Below, one piece after another: positions 15,820-23,917 of a stretch of 64,000 nucleotides of DNA; positions within the stretch are counted from its first letter, which is position 1; every line of letters begins with the position of its first letter. The stretch lies in NCBI GenBank assembly GCA_021323315.1, contig JAJTCQ010000006.1:26731-90730 (forward strand), in the 5' to 3' direction. Origin of the DNA: Gaiellaceae bacterium. Its GTDB lineage: Bacteria > Actinomycetota > Thermoleophilia > Gaiellales > Gaiellaceae. The position numbers and the translations under genes are program-made. The notes below the pieces were generated by a model that had not been told where the DNA came from, searched no databases, and saw only the letters and a program-made list of their open reading frames with translations.

Positions 15820-16968
15820 ATGAGTACGCGCGACGAAGACATCCTGGATTTCGACTTCTTCGACGAGGAGGACGCCCCGGCGTGGGAGGAGCCCGAAGGC
15901 TTCGAGCCGGCTCCGCCCAGCGATCGCGGCCGTCGTGGCGGCGGCTCGCGGTTCGGCCCGCCGCGCAACCTCGCGCCGTTGCTGCGCCTGATCGGGCTCA
16001 TCGCGCTCGCGATCCTCGTCGTCGTCCTCCTCGCGGTCTGGGTCGAGGGCTGCACGGCGGACGCGAAGCGGGATCGCAACAGCACGTACCTTGCGGAGAT
16101 CGGCGCGATCGGGAACGCGTCGGCGCGGCTCGGCCAGCAGGTGAGCACCTTGCTCACGACGCCCGGGCTGAACCAGGAGGACCTCGACGCGAGGCTCGGC
16201 GGCTACGCGCAAACGGCCGAGAACCAGGTGCAGCGCGCGGGGGATCTCGACCCGCCCGGACCCATGGTCGGTCCGAACACGGGCGCTGTCGAGTCCCTCC
16301 AGTACCGCGCGAACGGACTGCGCGGGCTCCAGAACGCCTTCAGGGAGACGGTCGATGAGACGGATGCGAGCATCGCGGGCGAGCAGCTCCTCGCGCAGAC
16401 GCAGCGTCTGCTCGCGAGCGACATCATCTGGACGGACTCGTTCCAGGCTCCGGCCGAGGCCGTCCTCACCGACGAGGGCATCGAAGGCCTCGATGTCCCG
16501 TCCTCCGAGTTCATTACGTCCGAGGACTTCGTGAGCCAGAGCGATCTGGCCGCGATCTGGCAGCGGATCCAGGGGGCGTCGACAGGCGGCCCGACGACCG
16601 GCCTCCACGGCAACCAGATCGAGTTCGTCCGCGCGCTCCCGAGCGAGCAGGACCTGTCGACGACGACCGAGACGACCATCGAGGTCACGGACCAGCTCGC
16701 GTTCGAGGTCGGGATCACCGACTCGGGCGAGAGCCAGGAGGTGCGCGTGAAGGTCACGCTCACGATCCCGAAGCAGCCCGAGCCGATCGTCAAGACTGCG
16801 ACGATCCCCCTGATCGACGCGGGAGAGACGAAGACCGTCAGGTTCCAGGTCGGTGCGCTCGTGCCGTTCGGTGAGCAGACGACCGTGAAAGTCGACGTCG
16901 ACCCGGTACCGGGCGAGACGAACACGTCCAACAACTCGTATGAGTATCCGGTCATCTTCACGCTGTGA
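15820..16968 (+). CDS. Membrane protein of unknown function with CARDB-like C-terminus
   Basis: About 382 residues from ATG 15820. The order is a very acidic, disordered cytoplasmic N-terminus (DEDILDFDFFDEEDAPAWEE), one membrane helix (about 55-75), an extracellular helical region, and a C-terminal beta-sandwich of CARDB or adhesion-like type (VTLTIPKQPEPIVKTATIPL; VDPVPGETNTSNNSYEYP). Divergent from the membrane kinase by 85 bases and overlapping DUF4446 by 4. A link to envelope control is inferred from position only. Confidence 0.7.
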   Translation: MSTRDEDILDFDFFDEEDAPAWEEPEGFEPAPPSDRGRRGGGSRFGPPRNLAPLLRLIGLIALAILVVVLLAVWVEGCTADAKRDRNSTYLAEIGAIGNASARLGQQVSTLLTTPGLNQEDLDARLGGYAQTAENQVQRAGDLDPPGPMVGPNTGAVESLQYRANGLRGLQNAFRETVDETDASIAGEQLLAQTQRLLASDIIWTDSFQAPAEAVLTDEGIEGLDVPSSEFITSEDFVSQSDLAAIWQRIQGASTGGPTTGLHGNQIEFVRALPSEQDLSTTTETTIEVTDQLAFEVGITDSGESQEVRVKVTLTIPKQPEPIVKTATIPLIDAGETKTVRFQVGALVPFGEQTTVKVDVDPVPGETNTSNNSYEYPVIFTL

Positions 16969-17435
16969 CCGCGGAGCTCGTGGTCGCGATAGCAGCCTGT
17001 GTGGCGGCCGGGGTCGCGCTCGCGGTCGTGCTCGGCCTCTGGCGGCGCACGTCGCGCCTGGCGGCCGCCCAGTCGGTCGTCCTGGGGCAGGGCTCGGCCG
17101 ACCTGCTCGAGTTCGCGGTCTCGCTCCAGGGGCGAGTCGACGATCTCTACCGCGCGGTCGACGAAGTCGCCGCGGGACTCTCACGCGTCGATCGCCGCGT
17201 GGACGGCGCGGTGAGCAACACGGCAGTCGTTCGCTACGACGCCTACGAGGGCACGGGGGGACAGCAGTCCGCGTCGGTCGCGTTGCTCGACGCGACCCGC
17301 ACGGGAACGATCGTCACCGCCATCCAAGGCCGTGACTATGCGCGCATCTACGTCAAGGATCTCGATCGCGGACGCTCGTCGGTCGCGTTGTCGCCCGAGG
17401 AGCAGGAGGCCGTCGATCGCGCCATGGCGCGCTGA
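16965..17435 (+). CDS. DUF4446 family protein
   Basis: 156 residues. It has an N-terminal membrane helix, a short coiled segment, then the conserved DUF4446 core VVRYDAYEGTGGQQSASVAL, LDATRTGTIVTAIQGRDYARIYVKD and ALSPEEQEAV. The family is widespread in Firmicutes and Actinobacteria; function unknown. GTGA overlap with the preceding gene and TGATG overlap with the MarR gene that follows indicate one transcript. Confidence 0.8.
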   Translation: MTAELVVAIAACVAAGVALAVVLGLWRRTSRLAAAQSVVLGQGSADLLEFAVSLQGRVDDLYRAVDEVAAGLSRVDRRVDGAVSNTAVVRYDAYEGTGGQQSASVALLDATRTGTIVTAIQGRDYARIYVKDLDRGRSSVALSPEEQEAVDRAMAR

Positions 17436-17899
17436 TGGCCTCCTCCGGAGCGCTTCCGCAACGCGCTGACAACATCCTCCTGCAGACGTTCCGCACGGGT
17501 CATGCCGTGCGGGAGCTGATGGAGCACGCCGTCGCGGGCACCGGAGTGAGCGCGGACGAGTGGGCCGTCCTGAGCGCAGTGGGATTGTTTCGATCCGTCG
17601 CGCCCACGCAGCTGGCGACCGTCCTGCGCGTACCGCCGACGAGCATCTCGCGCTACGTCGCACGACTCGCGGGCAACGATCTCGTCGTGCGCCTGCCGAA
17701 CGAGGCCGACCGGCGTTCGTACCTGCTCGAGCTCACCCACGAGGGGCAACGCACGGTGGATGCCATCGCGCCGCGGTTTCGCGCGCTCGTGACCGGGCTC
17801 GAGGAGCGCGCCGACGTGCGGGCGATCGAGTCGGCCCTCCTCGAGCTCGAGCAGGCCGCCAAGGCCCTCGACGTTGACAGACGTACTGCCAGTCGGTAG
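17435..17899 (+). CDS. MarR family transcriptional regulator
   Basis: 154 residues. MarR core: VSADEWAVLSAVGLFRSVAP, TQLATVLRVPPTSISRYVARLAGND (recognition helix), then the wing NEADRRSYLLELTHEGQ. It starts within the DUF4446 stop. The last codons contain a TTGACA promoter element for the next gene, with a dyad between -35 and -10, so the protein may repress the propeller gene. The ligand is unknown. Confidence 0.85.
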   Translation: MASSGALPQRADNILLQTFRTGHAVRELMEHAVAGTGVSADEWAVLSAVGLFRSVAPTQLATVLRVPPTSISRYVARLAGNDLVVRLPNEADRRSYLLELTHEGQRTVDAIAPRFRALVTGLEERADVRAIESALLELEQAAKALDVDRRTASR

Positions 17900-17905
17900 T
17901 ACTAT
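17874..17905 (+). promoter_or_regulatory. Promoter with embedded dyad for the propeller gene
   Basis: TTGACA (17874-17879) is a consensus -35. Candidate -10 boxes are TAGTAC (17 bp spacer) or TACTAT (20 bp spacer, 17900-17905). Between them lies GTACTGCCAGTCGGTAGTAC (17883-17902), a dyad of 8-base arms with one mismatch. A repressor bound here would block RNA polymerase. The implied start site is at or a few bases before ATG 17914, so the mRNA would be leaderless or nearly so. Confidence 0.5.
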
Positions 17906-17906
17906 G

Positions 17907-17920
17907 CTTCCAGATGGAAG
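17907..17920. promoter_or_regulatory. Perfect dyad spanning the start codon
   Basis: CTTCCA-GA-TGGAAG is an exact inverted repeat whose right arm includes the TG of the ATG at 17914-17916. One more matched base pair on each side, after a mismatch, extends it toward AT/AT. It is a second possible MarR site or a start-codon-occluding hairpin. Confidence 0.4.
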
Positions 17921-18864
17921 TATCCGCCCGCCGCGTGCTCATCCCTGCCGCCTGCCTCGGCGCGATAGGAATGACGGTGATGTCCGCGTCGGCGGCCACC
18001 GATGCAGGACGGACGTTCGCTCCGGTACGCGTGGTGGCCAAGATCTCGACCGGTGCGGGGCCGTGCGTCGCGACCCCGATCCGTGGGCGTATCTGGGTGT
18101 CGAACTTCAACGGCTGGACGCTCGTGCGGGTCGACCCGACGACGAACCGGGTCGTCGGGCGGCCGATCGACGTCGGCAAGCAGCCGTGCGGGCTCGCCTT
18201 CGGGGCAGGGAGCGTGTGGGTCGGCCCCTTCGGGACGCGCACGGTCGAGCGAGTTCGCCCCACGTCCGGGAGGCGGAGGCGGATCGTCATCGGAGGGACG
18301 CCGTGGGACGTCGCCTTCCACGACGGGAGCCTGTGGGCCACGAGCTCGAGCGCGGGCGCGATCGTCCGGGTCGATCCGCGTACGAACCGCGTCGCCGCCC
18401 GCATCGTGACTGGCGGCACGCCGGCGAACCTGACGGTCGCGTTCGGCTCGCTGTGGGCCGGTTCCGCGACGGGCACGGCCGTGTTTCGCATCGACCCCGA
18501 GACCAACACCGCCACGCGCGTCGAGACCGGAGGCGAGGGCCCTGGCTCGGTCGAGCCCGTCGACGACGCGCTCTGGGTGTCGCAACAGGGAAGCAACTCC
18601 GTCGCCAAGCTCGACCCCGAGACCGGAGAGGTGCTCGCCACCGTCTCCGTCGGGACCGCTCCCGTCTGGCCCGCCGATGCCGGCGACGGGACGCTCCTCG
18701 TCCCCAACGCCCGCTCGGACACGGTCTCGCGGATCGACACGACGACGAATCAGGTCGTCCAGACGATCCGCGTCGGTGGCGGCCCGGTGGTGTTCAGGCG
18801 CGCGTTCGGAGACCTCTGGCTCACCCACCTCCGCGGCGTGCTCTGGCGCCTGCGTGTCGGCTGA
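17914..18864 (+). CDS. Secreted YVTN/Vgb-type beta-propeller protein
   Basis: 316 residues with an N-terminal signal-like segment (RVLIPAACLGAIGMTVMSASA) and about six blade repeats of the form GSLWA/VWV...VVRVDPxTNRV followed by I-x-GGTP. This resembles virginiamycin B lyase or YVTN repeat propellers, which bind ligands or scaffold, so no reaction can be assigned. No SD precedes the ATG; a -35/-10 pair just upstream suggests a leaderless mRNA under control of the preceding MarR. Confidence 0.75.
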   Translation: MEVSARRVLIPAACLGAIGMTVMSASAATDAGRTFAPVRVVAKISTGAGPCVATPIRGRIWVSNFNGWTLVRVDPTTNRVVGRPIDVGKQPCGLAFGAGSVWVGPFGTRTVERVRPTSGRRRRIVIGGTPWDVAFHDGSLWATSSSAGAIVRVDPRTNRVAARIVTGGTPANLTVAFGSLWAGSATGTAVFRIDPETNTATRVETGGEGPGSVEPVDDALWVSQQGSNSVAKLDPETGEVLATVSVGTAPVWPADAGDGTLLVPNARSDTVSRIDTTTNQVVQTIRVGGGPVVFRRAFGDLWLTHLRGVLWRLRVG

Positions 18865-18870
18865 CGACGA

Positions 18871-19392
18871 TCAGGCCGCGGCTGCTGCCGCTTCGAGCCC
18901 CGGCAGGTAGCGACGCCACACGTCCGGCACGTGCTCGGTCGCAAGGCGGATGAAGAGCACGGGCGTCGGCGGCCGCGGCGGCCGGTGGAGTGTCATCGAC
19001 GTCTCCTCGAGGAGCCGGTCGCCCTTGCGATGGTTGCACGGCGCGCACGAGGTCACGACGTTCTCCCACACCGACGTCCCTCCGCGGGAGCGGGGGACGA
19101 CGTGGTCGAGCGTGAGTCGGTTGCCCTCCGTTCCGCAGTAGACGCACTTCCAGCCGTCTCGGGCGAACAGCACACGGCGCGAGATCCGCTTCGTGACGCC
19201 GCGCGGCACGCGGACGTACGTCACGAGCCGGATGACGTGCGGCCGCGTGAACGTCGACGACGAGGTGCGCAGCGGCTGGCCGTGGCTCTCGAGCACCTCG
19301 GCCTTCCCCTTCCACACGAGAACGTGCGCGCGGCGCACAGAGCACACGTTCAAGGGCTCGTAGCTCGCATTGAGGACGAGGACGCGCTCCAC
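18871..19392 (-). CDS. HNH endonuclease family protein
   Basis: 173 residues. The HNH core is intact: C83-V-Y-C86, LTLDHVVPRSRGG (D96-H97), WENVVTSC with N111, C116-A-P-C119 and H121. This beta-beta-alpha metal nuclease type is common as a stand-alone gene in Actinobacteria. The N-terminal VLVLNASYEPLNVCSVRRA is typical of that subfamily. Start is GTG 19392. The biological target is unknown; no restriction or phage genes are near. Confidence 0.85.
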   Translation of the reverse strand: MERVLVLNASYEPLNVCSVRRAHVLVWKGKAEVLESHGQPLRTSSSTFTRPHVIRLVTYVRVPRGVTKRISRRVLFARDGWKCVYCGTEGNRLTLDHVVPRSRGGTSVWENVVTSCAPCNHRKGDRLLEETSMTLHRPPRPPTPVLFIRLATEHVPDVWRRYLPGLEAAAAAA

Positions 19393-19440
19393 CGCGCGGG
19401 CAATGTAGCAGGCACTCTCCCGCTCACCTAGGCGATGCTA

Positions 19441-19478
19441 CTGCATGATACGCAAAACATATGCATAATACGATGCAT
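19441..19478. promoter_or_regulatory. Tandem ARG-box-like operator over the argC promoter and start
   Basis: TGCATGATACG (19442) and TGCATAATACG (19462) are direct repeats spaced exactly 20 bases. The second lies within ATGCATAATACGATGCAT, an 18-base palindrome-like box that includes the argC ATG. ArgR hexamers bind paired 18-bp ARG boxes at about this spacing. CATAAT (19464-19469) is a near-consensus -10 whose start site would be at the ATG, so argC is probably leaderless and ArgR-repressed. Confidence 0.6.
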
Positions 19479-20469
19479 GGCAACTGTCGCGATCGTGGGT
19501 GCTTCGGGATACGCCGGCCAGGAGATCCTCGACCGCGTCCTTGCGCATCCCGCGCTCGAGCTGTACGCGCTCGGATCGGACTCCCTCGCCGGAGAGCCGG
19601 CGAGCACGCTCGACCCGCGACTCGGCAGGAACGGTTGGAGCCGGATCCCGCGGTTCATCACGAACGCCGCTGCGCTGGCGTCGGGGGCCGACGTGACTCT
19701 TCTGTGCGTGTCGCACGAAGAGGCGGCGGCGCTCGACGTCCCGTCGCGCGGCGTCGTCGTCGACCTCTCGGGCGCGCATCGCTTCCTCGACCCTGTCGTG
19801 TACGAGGACTGGTACGGCTTCGAGCATCCACGGCCCGACGCGCTGCCCAGCTGGTCATACGGGCTCCCCGAGCTGGGCCTGACCGCGGGGCGCCTCGTGG
19901 CGAATCCCGGCTGCTACGCCACCGCGGCGCTTCTCGCGCTTGCGCCGATCGCAGCGGAGATCGAGCCGGTCGGCGTCGTCATCGACGCGAAGTCGGGGAT
20001 GACCGGAGCGGGGCGTACGCCGCGTGCGTCGTCGCATGCCGGGGTCGTTCTCGAGAACGTTGCGCCCTACCGCATCGGTACGCATCAGCACGCACCCGAG
20101 ATCGCGGCTCACCTCGGCTTTGGCGTCACGTTCGTACCCCACCTCCTGCCGGTGCGGCGCGGGTTGCTCGCGACCTGCGTCGTTCGCTCCCGGGGCGCCG
20201 ACCTGCGTAGGGTGCTCGAGGAGCGCTACGCGAAGAGCCGCGTCGTCGACGTCCTGTCCGAGGGCGTGGTCCCGGAGCTCGCGCGTGTCCAGCAGACCGA
20301 CGGCGTCGAGATCGGCGTCTTCGACGATCGCTCGACCGGCGCCACGATCGTCGTCTGTGCGCTCGACAACTTGGGGAAGGGTGCAGCGGGCCAGGCGATC
20401 CAGAACGTCAACGTCCTCTTCGGGCTCGACGAGACGACGGGGCTGCGGCTCTCGGGAGTCCTCGTCTGA
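19477..20469 (+). CDS. argC: N-acetyl-gamma-glutamyl-phosphate reductase
   Basis: 330 residues from ATG 19477 (the track start at 19435 lies in the operator). Rossmann start VAIVGASGYAGQEIL, catalytic cysteine in VANPGCYATAALLAL, and KSGMTGAGRTPRASSHAG. It reduces N-acetylglutamyl phosphate to the semialdehyde with NADPH, the third arginine step. First gene of the argCJBDRGH operon; TGATG overlap with argJ. Confidence 0.95.
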   Translation: MATVAIVGASGYAGQEILDRVLAHPALELYALGSDSLAGEPASTLDPRLGRNGWSRIPRFITNAAALASGADVTLLCVSHEEAAALDVPSRGVVVDLSGAHRFLDPVVYEDWYGFEHPRPDALPSWSYGLPELGLTAGRLVANPGCYATAALLALAPIAAEIEPVGVVIDAKSGMTGAGRTPRASSHAGVVLENVAPYRIGTHQHAPEIAAHLGFGVTFVPHLLPVRRGLLATCVVRSRGADLRRVLEERYAKSRVVDVLSEGVVPELARVQQTDGVEIGVFDDRSTGATIVVCALDNLGKGAAGQAIQNVNVLFGLDETTGLRLSGVLV

Positions 20470-21632
20470 TGTCGGTCACGGGCGCCGAGGGATTCGTCGC
20501 GAGCGGCGTTCGCGCGGGAATCCGGCGGGCGGGGCCGGATCTCGCAATCGTGCGGTCGACGGCGCCGGCCGTCGGGGCAGCCGTGTGGACGACGAATCGC
20601 GTGCTCGCAGCTCCGGTCGTCGTGTCGAAGCGGCACCTCGAACTCGCCGAGCCGCAGGCGGTCGTGATCAACGCCGGCGTCGCCAACGCCGCAACCGGCG
20701 ACGCGGGGATCGCCGACGCTGAACGCACCGCCGCTGAGGTCGGGAAGGCGCTCGCGCTCGCCCCCGAGCAGATCGTCGTGCTCTCGACGGGGGTCATCGG
20801 GGTCCGGCTTCCCATGTGCGCCGTCCTCACGGGCGTGAACGAGGCGGCGGCGGCGCTCGGTCCCGAGGGCGCTGATGCCGCTGCGGCCGCGATTCTCACG
20901 ACCGACCGGTGGCCGAAACAGGCAGTGGCTGAGGGCGACGGGTTCGTCGTCGGGGGGATGGCCAAAGGCGCGGGCATGATTCATCCGCGGCTGGCGACGA
21001 TGCTTGCCGTCGTCACGACGGACTACCCGCTCGAGGCGGGCGAGCCGGCCGGGTTCCTCCGAGACGCCGTCGCTGCGAGCTTCAACCGCATCTCGGTCGA
21101 CGGCGAGTGTTCGACGAACGACGCGGTGGTCCTGCTCGCCAACGGCGCCGGGAGCGTCGAGCGGACGGTCGCGGACGACGAGCGGTTCGCGGCCGCACTC
21201 GGCGAGGTCTGCGCGGCTCTCGCGCGGGAGATCGTCTCGGACGGGGAGGGCTCGACGGTTCTCCTCGAGATCGCCGTCTCGGGCGCGGCGTCGAATGCAG
21301 AGGCAGAGGCGGTCGCCCGCAGGATCGCGACTTCTCCGCTCGTGAAGACCGCCGCCTTCGGCCGTGACCCCAACTGGGGGCGCGTCCTTGCTGCGGCGGG
21401 GTCCGCACCGTGGAACGGTGGGTTTGCGGAGGTCGACGCGGATCGCCTCACCGTCTCGTTCGACGGCACGCCCGTGTTCGTTCGCGGCGAGCCGACGGGA
21501 ACGACGCCGGCCCTCGGCGGCACCGCGGTCGCGATCGACCTCGACCTCGGCCTCGGCATCGGAAAGGCGTCCTACCTGGCCTCGGACCTGACCTACGACT
21601 ACGTGAAGCTGAACGCCGAGTACACGACGTGA
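20469..21632 (+). CDS. argJ: Bifunctional glutamate N-acetyltransferase/ornithine acetyltransferase
   Basis: 387 residues. The self-cleavage motif is present as KGAGMIHPRLATMLA: the chain is cut between A176 and T177, leaving T177 as nucleophile. Other marks are AVVINAGVANAATGD and FGRDPNWGRVLAAAG. It recycles the acetyl group from acetylornithine to glutamate; whether it also makes acetylglutamate from acetyl-CoA (truly bifunctional) cannot be read from sequence. No argA or argE is seen nearby, which fits the cyclic route. Confidence 0.94.
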   Translation: MSVTGAEGFVASGVRAGIRRAGPDLAIVRSTAPAVGAAVWTTNRVLAAPVVVSKRHLELAEPQAVVINAGVANAATGDAGIADAERTAAEVGKALALAPEQIVVLSTGVIGVRLPMCAVLTGVNEAAAALGPEGADAAAAAILTTDRWPKQAVAEGDGFVVGGMAKGAGMIHPRLATMLAVVTTDYPLEAGEPAGFLRDAVAASFNRISVDGECSTNDAVVLLANGAGSVERTVADDERFAAALGEVCAALAREIVSDGEGSTVLLEIAVSGAASNAEAEAVARRIATSPLVKTAAFGRDPNWGRVLAAAGSAPWNGGFAEVDADRLTVSFDGTPVFVRGEPTGTTPALGGTAVAIDLDLGLGIGKASYLASDLTYDYVKLNAEYTT

Positions 21633-22297
21633 CCAGGGTCGTCCTGAAGCTCGGCGGCGCGGTTGCGAGCGAGTCGATCGGCCTCGCGCTCGCCCACCAC
21701 GCGGCGGGCGACGAGGTCGTGGTCGTCCACGGCGCAGGCCCGCAGATCACCGCGGAGCTTCGCGCGCGCGGCCTCGGGACGCGATTCGTGCGCGGCCGCA
21801 GGTACACGGATCCGGCTGCGCTCGCGGTCGTACGAGAGTCGCTGGTCGCTGTGGGAGCCGGGCTGACCACCGCACTGGGTGCTGTGGCTCTCCACCTCGT
21901 GGGCGACGAGATCGGCCTCGCAGCGGCGCCGCTCGTCGAGCTCGGGCTTGTGGGCCAGCCGATTCCCTGTGCACCGGCTGCAGTCGAGCAGGCTCTCGCC
22001 GCGGGTCGGATCACCGTGGTGACCCCCGTCGCGGTCGGGCCGCTGAACGTGAACGCCGACGAGGCGGCAGCGGCCCTCGCTGCCGGCCTCGGCGCCGAGC
22101 GGCTGATCTTCGTCTCGGACGTGCGGGGTGTATACGTCGACGGCGGCGTGGCACGGGAGCTCCGTGCGGACGCGGCCGACGAGCTACTCGCAGCGGGCGC
22201 GTTCGAGGGCGGGATCGTTCCGAAGCTCCTCGCGGCGGCCCGGGCCGCCCGGCTCGGCATCGCCGCCGAGATCGGCGAGACGGCGGTCGTCGCGTGA
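21629..22297 (+). CDS. argB: Acetylglutamate kinase, compact form
   Basis: 222 residues from GTG 21629 (GTGA overlap with argJ); the track start at 21410 is inside argJ. Amino-acid kinase fold with VVLKLGGAVAS, EVVVVHGAGPQITAELRARG, LNVNADEAAAALAAGLGAERLIFVSDV and GGIVPKL. It phosphorylates N-acetylglutamate and is the usual feedback-controlled step. It is clearly shorter than the roughly 260-300 residues normal for ArgB: the N-terminal helix that links arginine-sensitive hexamers is missing, which predicts an arginine-insensitive enzyme (inference). Confidence 0.88.
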   Translation: MTRVVLKLGGAVASESIGLALAHHAAGDEVVVVHGAGPQITAELRARGLGTRFVRGRRYTDPAALAVVRESLVAVGAGLTTALGAVALHLVGDEIGLAAAPLVELGLVGQPIPCAPAAVEQALAAGRITVVTPVAVGPLNVNADEAAAALAAGLGAERLIFVSDVRGVYVDGGVARELRADAADELLAAGAFEGGIVPKLLAAARAARLGIAAEIGETAVVA

Positions 22298-23439
22298 CCG
22301 CCACGTCGAGCGAGACGGCGTCGCGAGGGGTCGAGCGGCTGCTGCCGACCTACGCGCGTGCCGACTTGACGATCGTGCGCGGCGACGGCTGCCGCGTCTG
22401 GGACGTCGCCGGCCGTGAGTACCTCGACTTCGGCGGCGGCATCGCGGTCGTCTCGCTCGGGCATTGCCATCCCGCGCCGGCTGCCGCGGCACGGGCACAG
22501 CTCGACCGGCTCTGGCACGTGTCCAATCTGTATCGCTCCGAGCCGGCGGAGGAGCTTGCGTCGTCGCTGTCCGACCGCTTTGGCGGCGCGCAGGCGTTCT
22601 TCTGCAACTCGGGCGCCGAGGCAGCCGAGGCAGCGCTGAAGTACGCCCGCAAGGCGACCGGGAAGGCGGGCGTCGTCGCCCTCGAAGGCGGCTTCCACGG
22701 CCGGACGCTGGGTGCGCTCTCCGCCACGGGGCAACCCGCGAAGCGCGCGCCGTTCACACCGTTGGTTCCGGGAGTGCGGTTCGTGGGGCCGAACGACGTC
22801 GCAGCGCTGCGCGCGGCCGTCGACGCAGAGGTCGGGCTGATCCTGCTCGAGCCGATCCTGGGTGAGGGTGGCGTGATCCCGCTCGAGCGGGCCTTCGTCG
22901 AGGCTGCCGCCGAGCTCGAGCCGCTTCTCTGCTTCGACGAGGTGCAGACGGGCGCCGGCCGAACGGGAACGTTCTTCGCATTCGAGCAGCTCGGCGTGCG
23001 ACCCGAGCTCGTCACGCTCGCGAAGGGGCTCGCGAACGGGCTCCCGATCGGAGCCCTGCTCGTCGCGGACGGCGCTGTCGGCGCCTTCACGCCAGGCGAT
23101 CACGGCTCCACGTTCGGCGGGAACCCGGTGTCGTGTGCCGCTGCTCTGGGCGTTCTCGAGACCGTGGACGAGGCGCTGCTCGAGAACGTGCGCAAGCGAG
23201 GCTCTCAGCTCACAGCGGGGCTCGAAGGCCTCGCCGGAGTGGTGTCGGTCCGCGGTCGTGGGCTCCTGCTCGGGGCCGTGATCGACGGCAACGCCGCAGA
23301 GGCCGTCGATGCCGCGCGCGGGGACGGGCTCCTCGTGCTCACCGCCGGGGATGACGTGGTTCGGCTGGCGCCACCGCTGACCGTCACGGGGGATGAAGTC
23401 GACGAGGCACTGTCCGTGCTCGCTCGCATATTCTGCTAA
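22294..23439 (+). CDS. argD: Acetylornithine aminotransferase
   Basis: 381 residues, class III PLP aminotransferase. [52 protein letters not shown], catalytic K244 in [13 protein letters not shown], and [16 protein letters not shown]. It converts acetylglutamate semialdehyde to acetylornithine, and may also serve lysine synthesis as in other bacteria. Overlaps argB by 4 bases. In typical actinobacterial operons argF follows; here argR begins 13 bases after the stop. Confidence 0.93.
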   Translation: MTATSSETASRGVERLLPTYARADLTIVRGDGCRVWDVAGREYLDFGGGIAVVSLGHCHPAPAAAARAQLDRLWHVSNLYRSEPAEELASSLSDRFGGAQAFFCNSGAEAAEAALKYARKATGKAGVVALEGGFHGRTLGALSATGQPAKRAPFTPLVPGVRFVGPNDVAALRAAVDAEVGLILLEPILGEGGVIPLERAFVEAAAELEPLLCFDEVQTGAGRTGTFFAFEQLGVRPELVTLAKGLANGLPIGALLVADGAVGAFTPGDHGSTFGGNPVSCAAALGVLETVDEALLENVRKRGSQLTAGLEGLAGVVSVRGRGLLLGAVIDGNAAEAVDAARGDGLLVLTAGDDVVRLAPPLTVTGDEVDEALSVLARIFC

Positions 23440-23450
23440 TATATCGCATA
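23424..23450. promoter_or_regulatory. Tandem TCGCATA repeats: candidate ARG boxes and internal promoter at argR
   Basis: TCGCATA occurs at 23424 and 23444, again 20 bases apart, overlapping the argD end and the argR start. TAATAT (23437-23442) is a plausible -10 placing a start site a few bases before ATG 23453. The spacing matches that at argC, which supports autoregulation of an internal argRGH promoter. Confidence 0.45.
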
Positions 23451-23452
23451 CT

Positions 23453-23917
23453 ATGAATCGCAGGGAGCGACAGAGCGCCATCATCGACCTCGTACGGGAG
23501 CGTGCGCTCTCCACGCAGGCCGAGGTCGCGTCCGCTCTCGGTGAGAGCGGCTTCGAGGTCGTACAGACGACTGTGTCGCGCGACATCGCAGAGCTGGGAC
23601 TCGTCAAGGTGCGTGCGCCGAGTGGCCGCCTGGTCTACGCGCCTCCGGGGACCACGGACGCCGACCGGCTGCGGGCGCTCGGCGCCGCGATGCGGCGCTA
23701 CGCCATGGCGGTCGAGGCTGCGGGACCCCTCGTCGTGCTGACGACGCCCTCGGGTTACGCGAGCGCGCTCGCCCAGGCGATCGACGAGGCCGCGCATCCT
23801 GCGATCGCCGGCACGATTGCCGGCGACAACACGATCTTCGTCGCCGCCCGCGACGGCGGCTCCGCGCAGTCGCTCCGAGACGAGCTCTCGGGGTACCTCC
23901 TGCAGGGAGCCGCATGA
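23453..23917 (+). CDS. argR: Arginine repressor
   Basis: 154 residues from ATG 23453. N-terminal winged helix [20 protein letters not shown] with [17 protein letters not shown] (recognition helix). C-terminal hexamerisation and arginine-binding part with [19 protein letters not shown] and [17 protein letters not shown]. With arginine it represses the arg operon. Lack of an SD and the nearby -10 suggest leaderless translation from an internal promoter. Confidence 0.94.
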   Translation: MNRRERQSAIIDLVRERALSTQAEVASALGESGFEVVQTTVSRDIAELGLVKVRAPSGRLVYAPPGTTDADRLRALGAAMRRYAMAVEAAGPLVVLTTPSGYASALAQAIDEAAHPAIAGTIAGDNTIFVAARDGGSAQSLRDELSGYLLQGAA

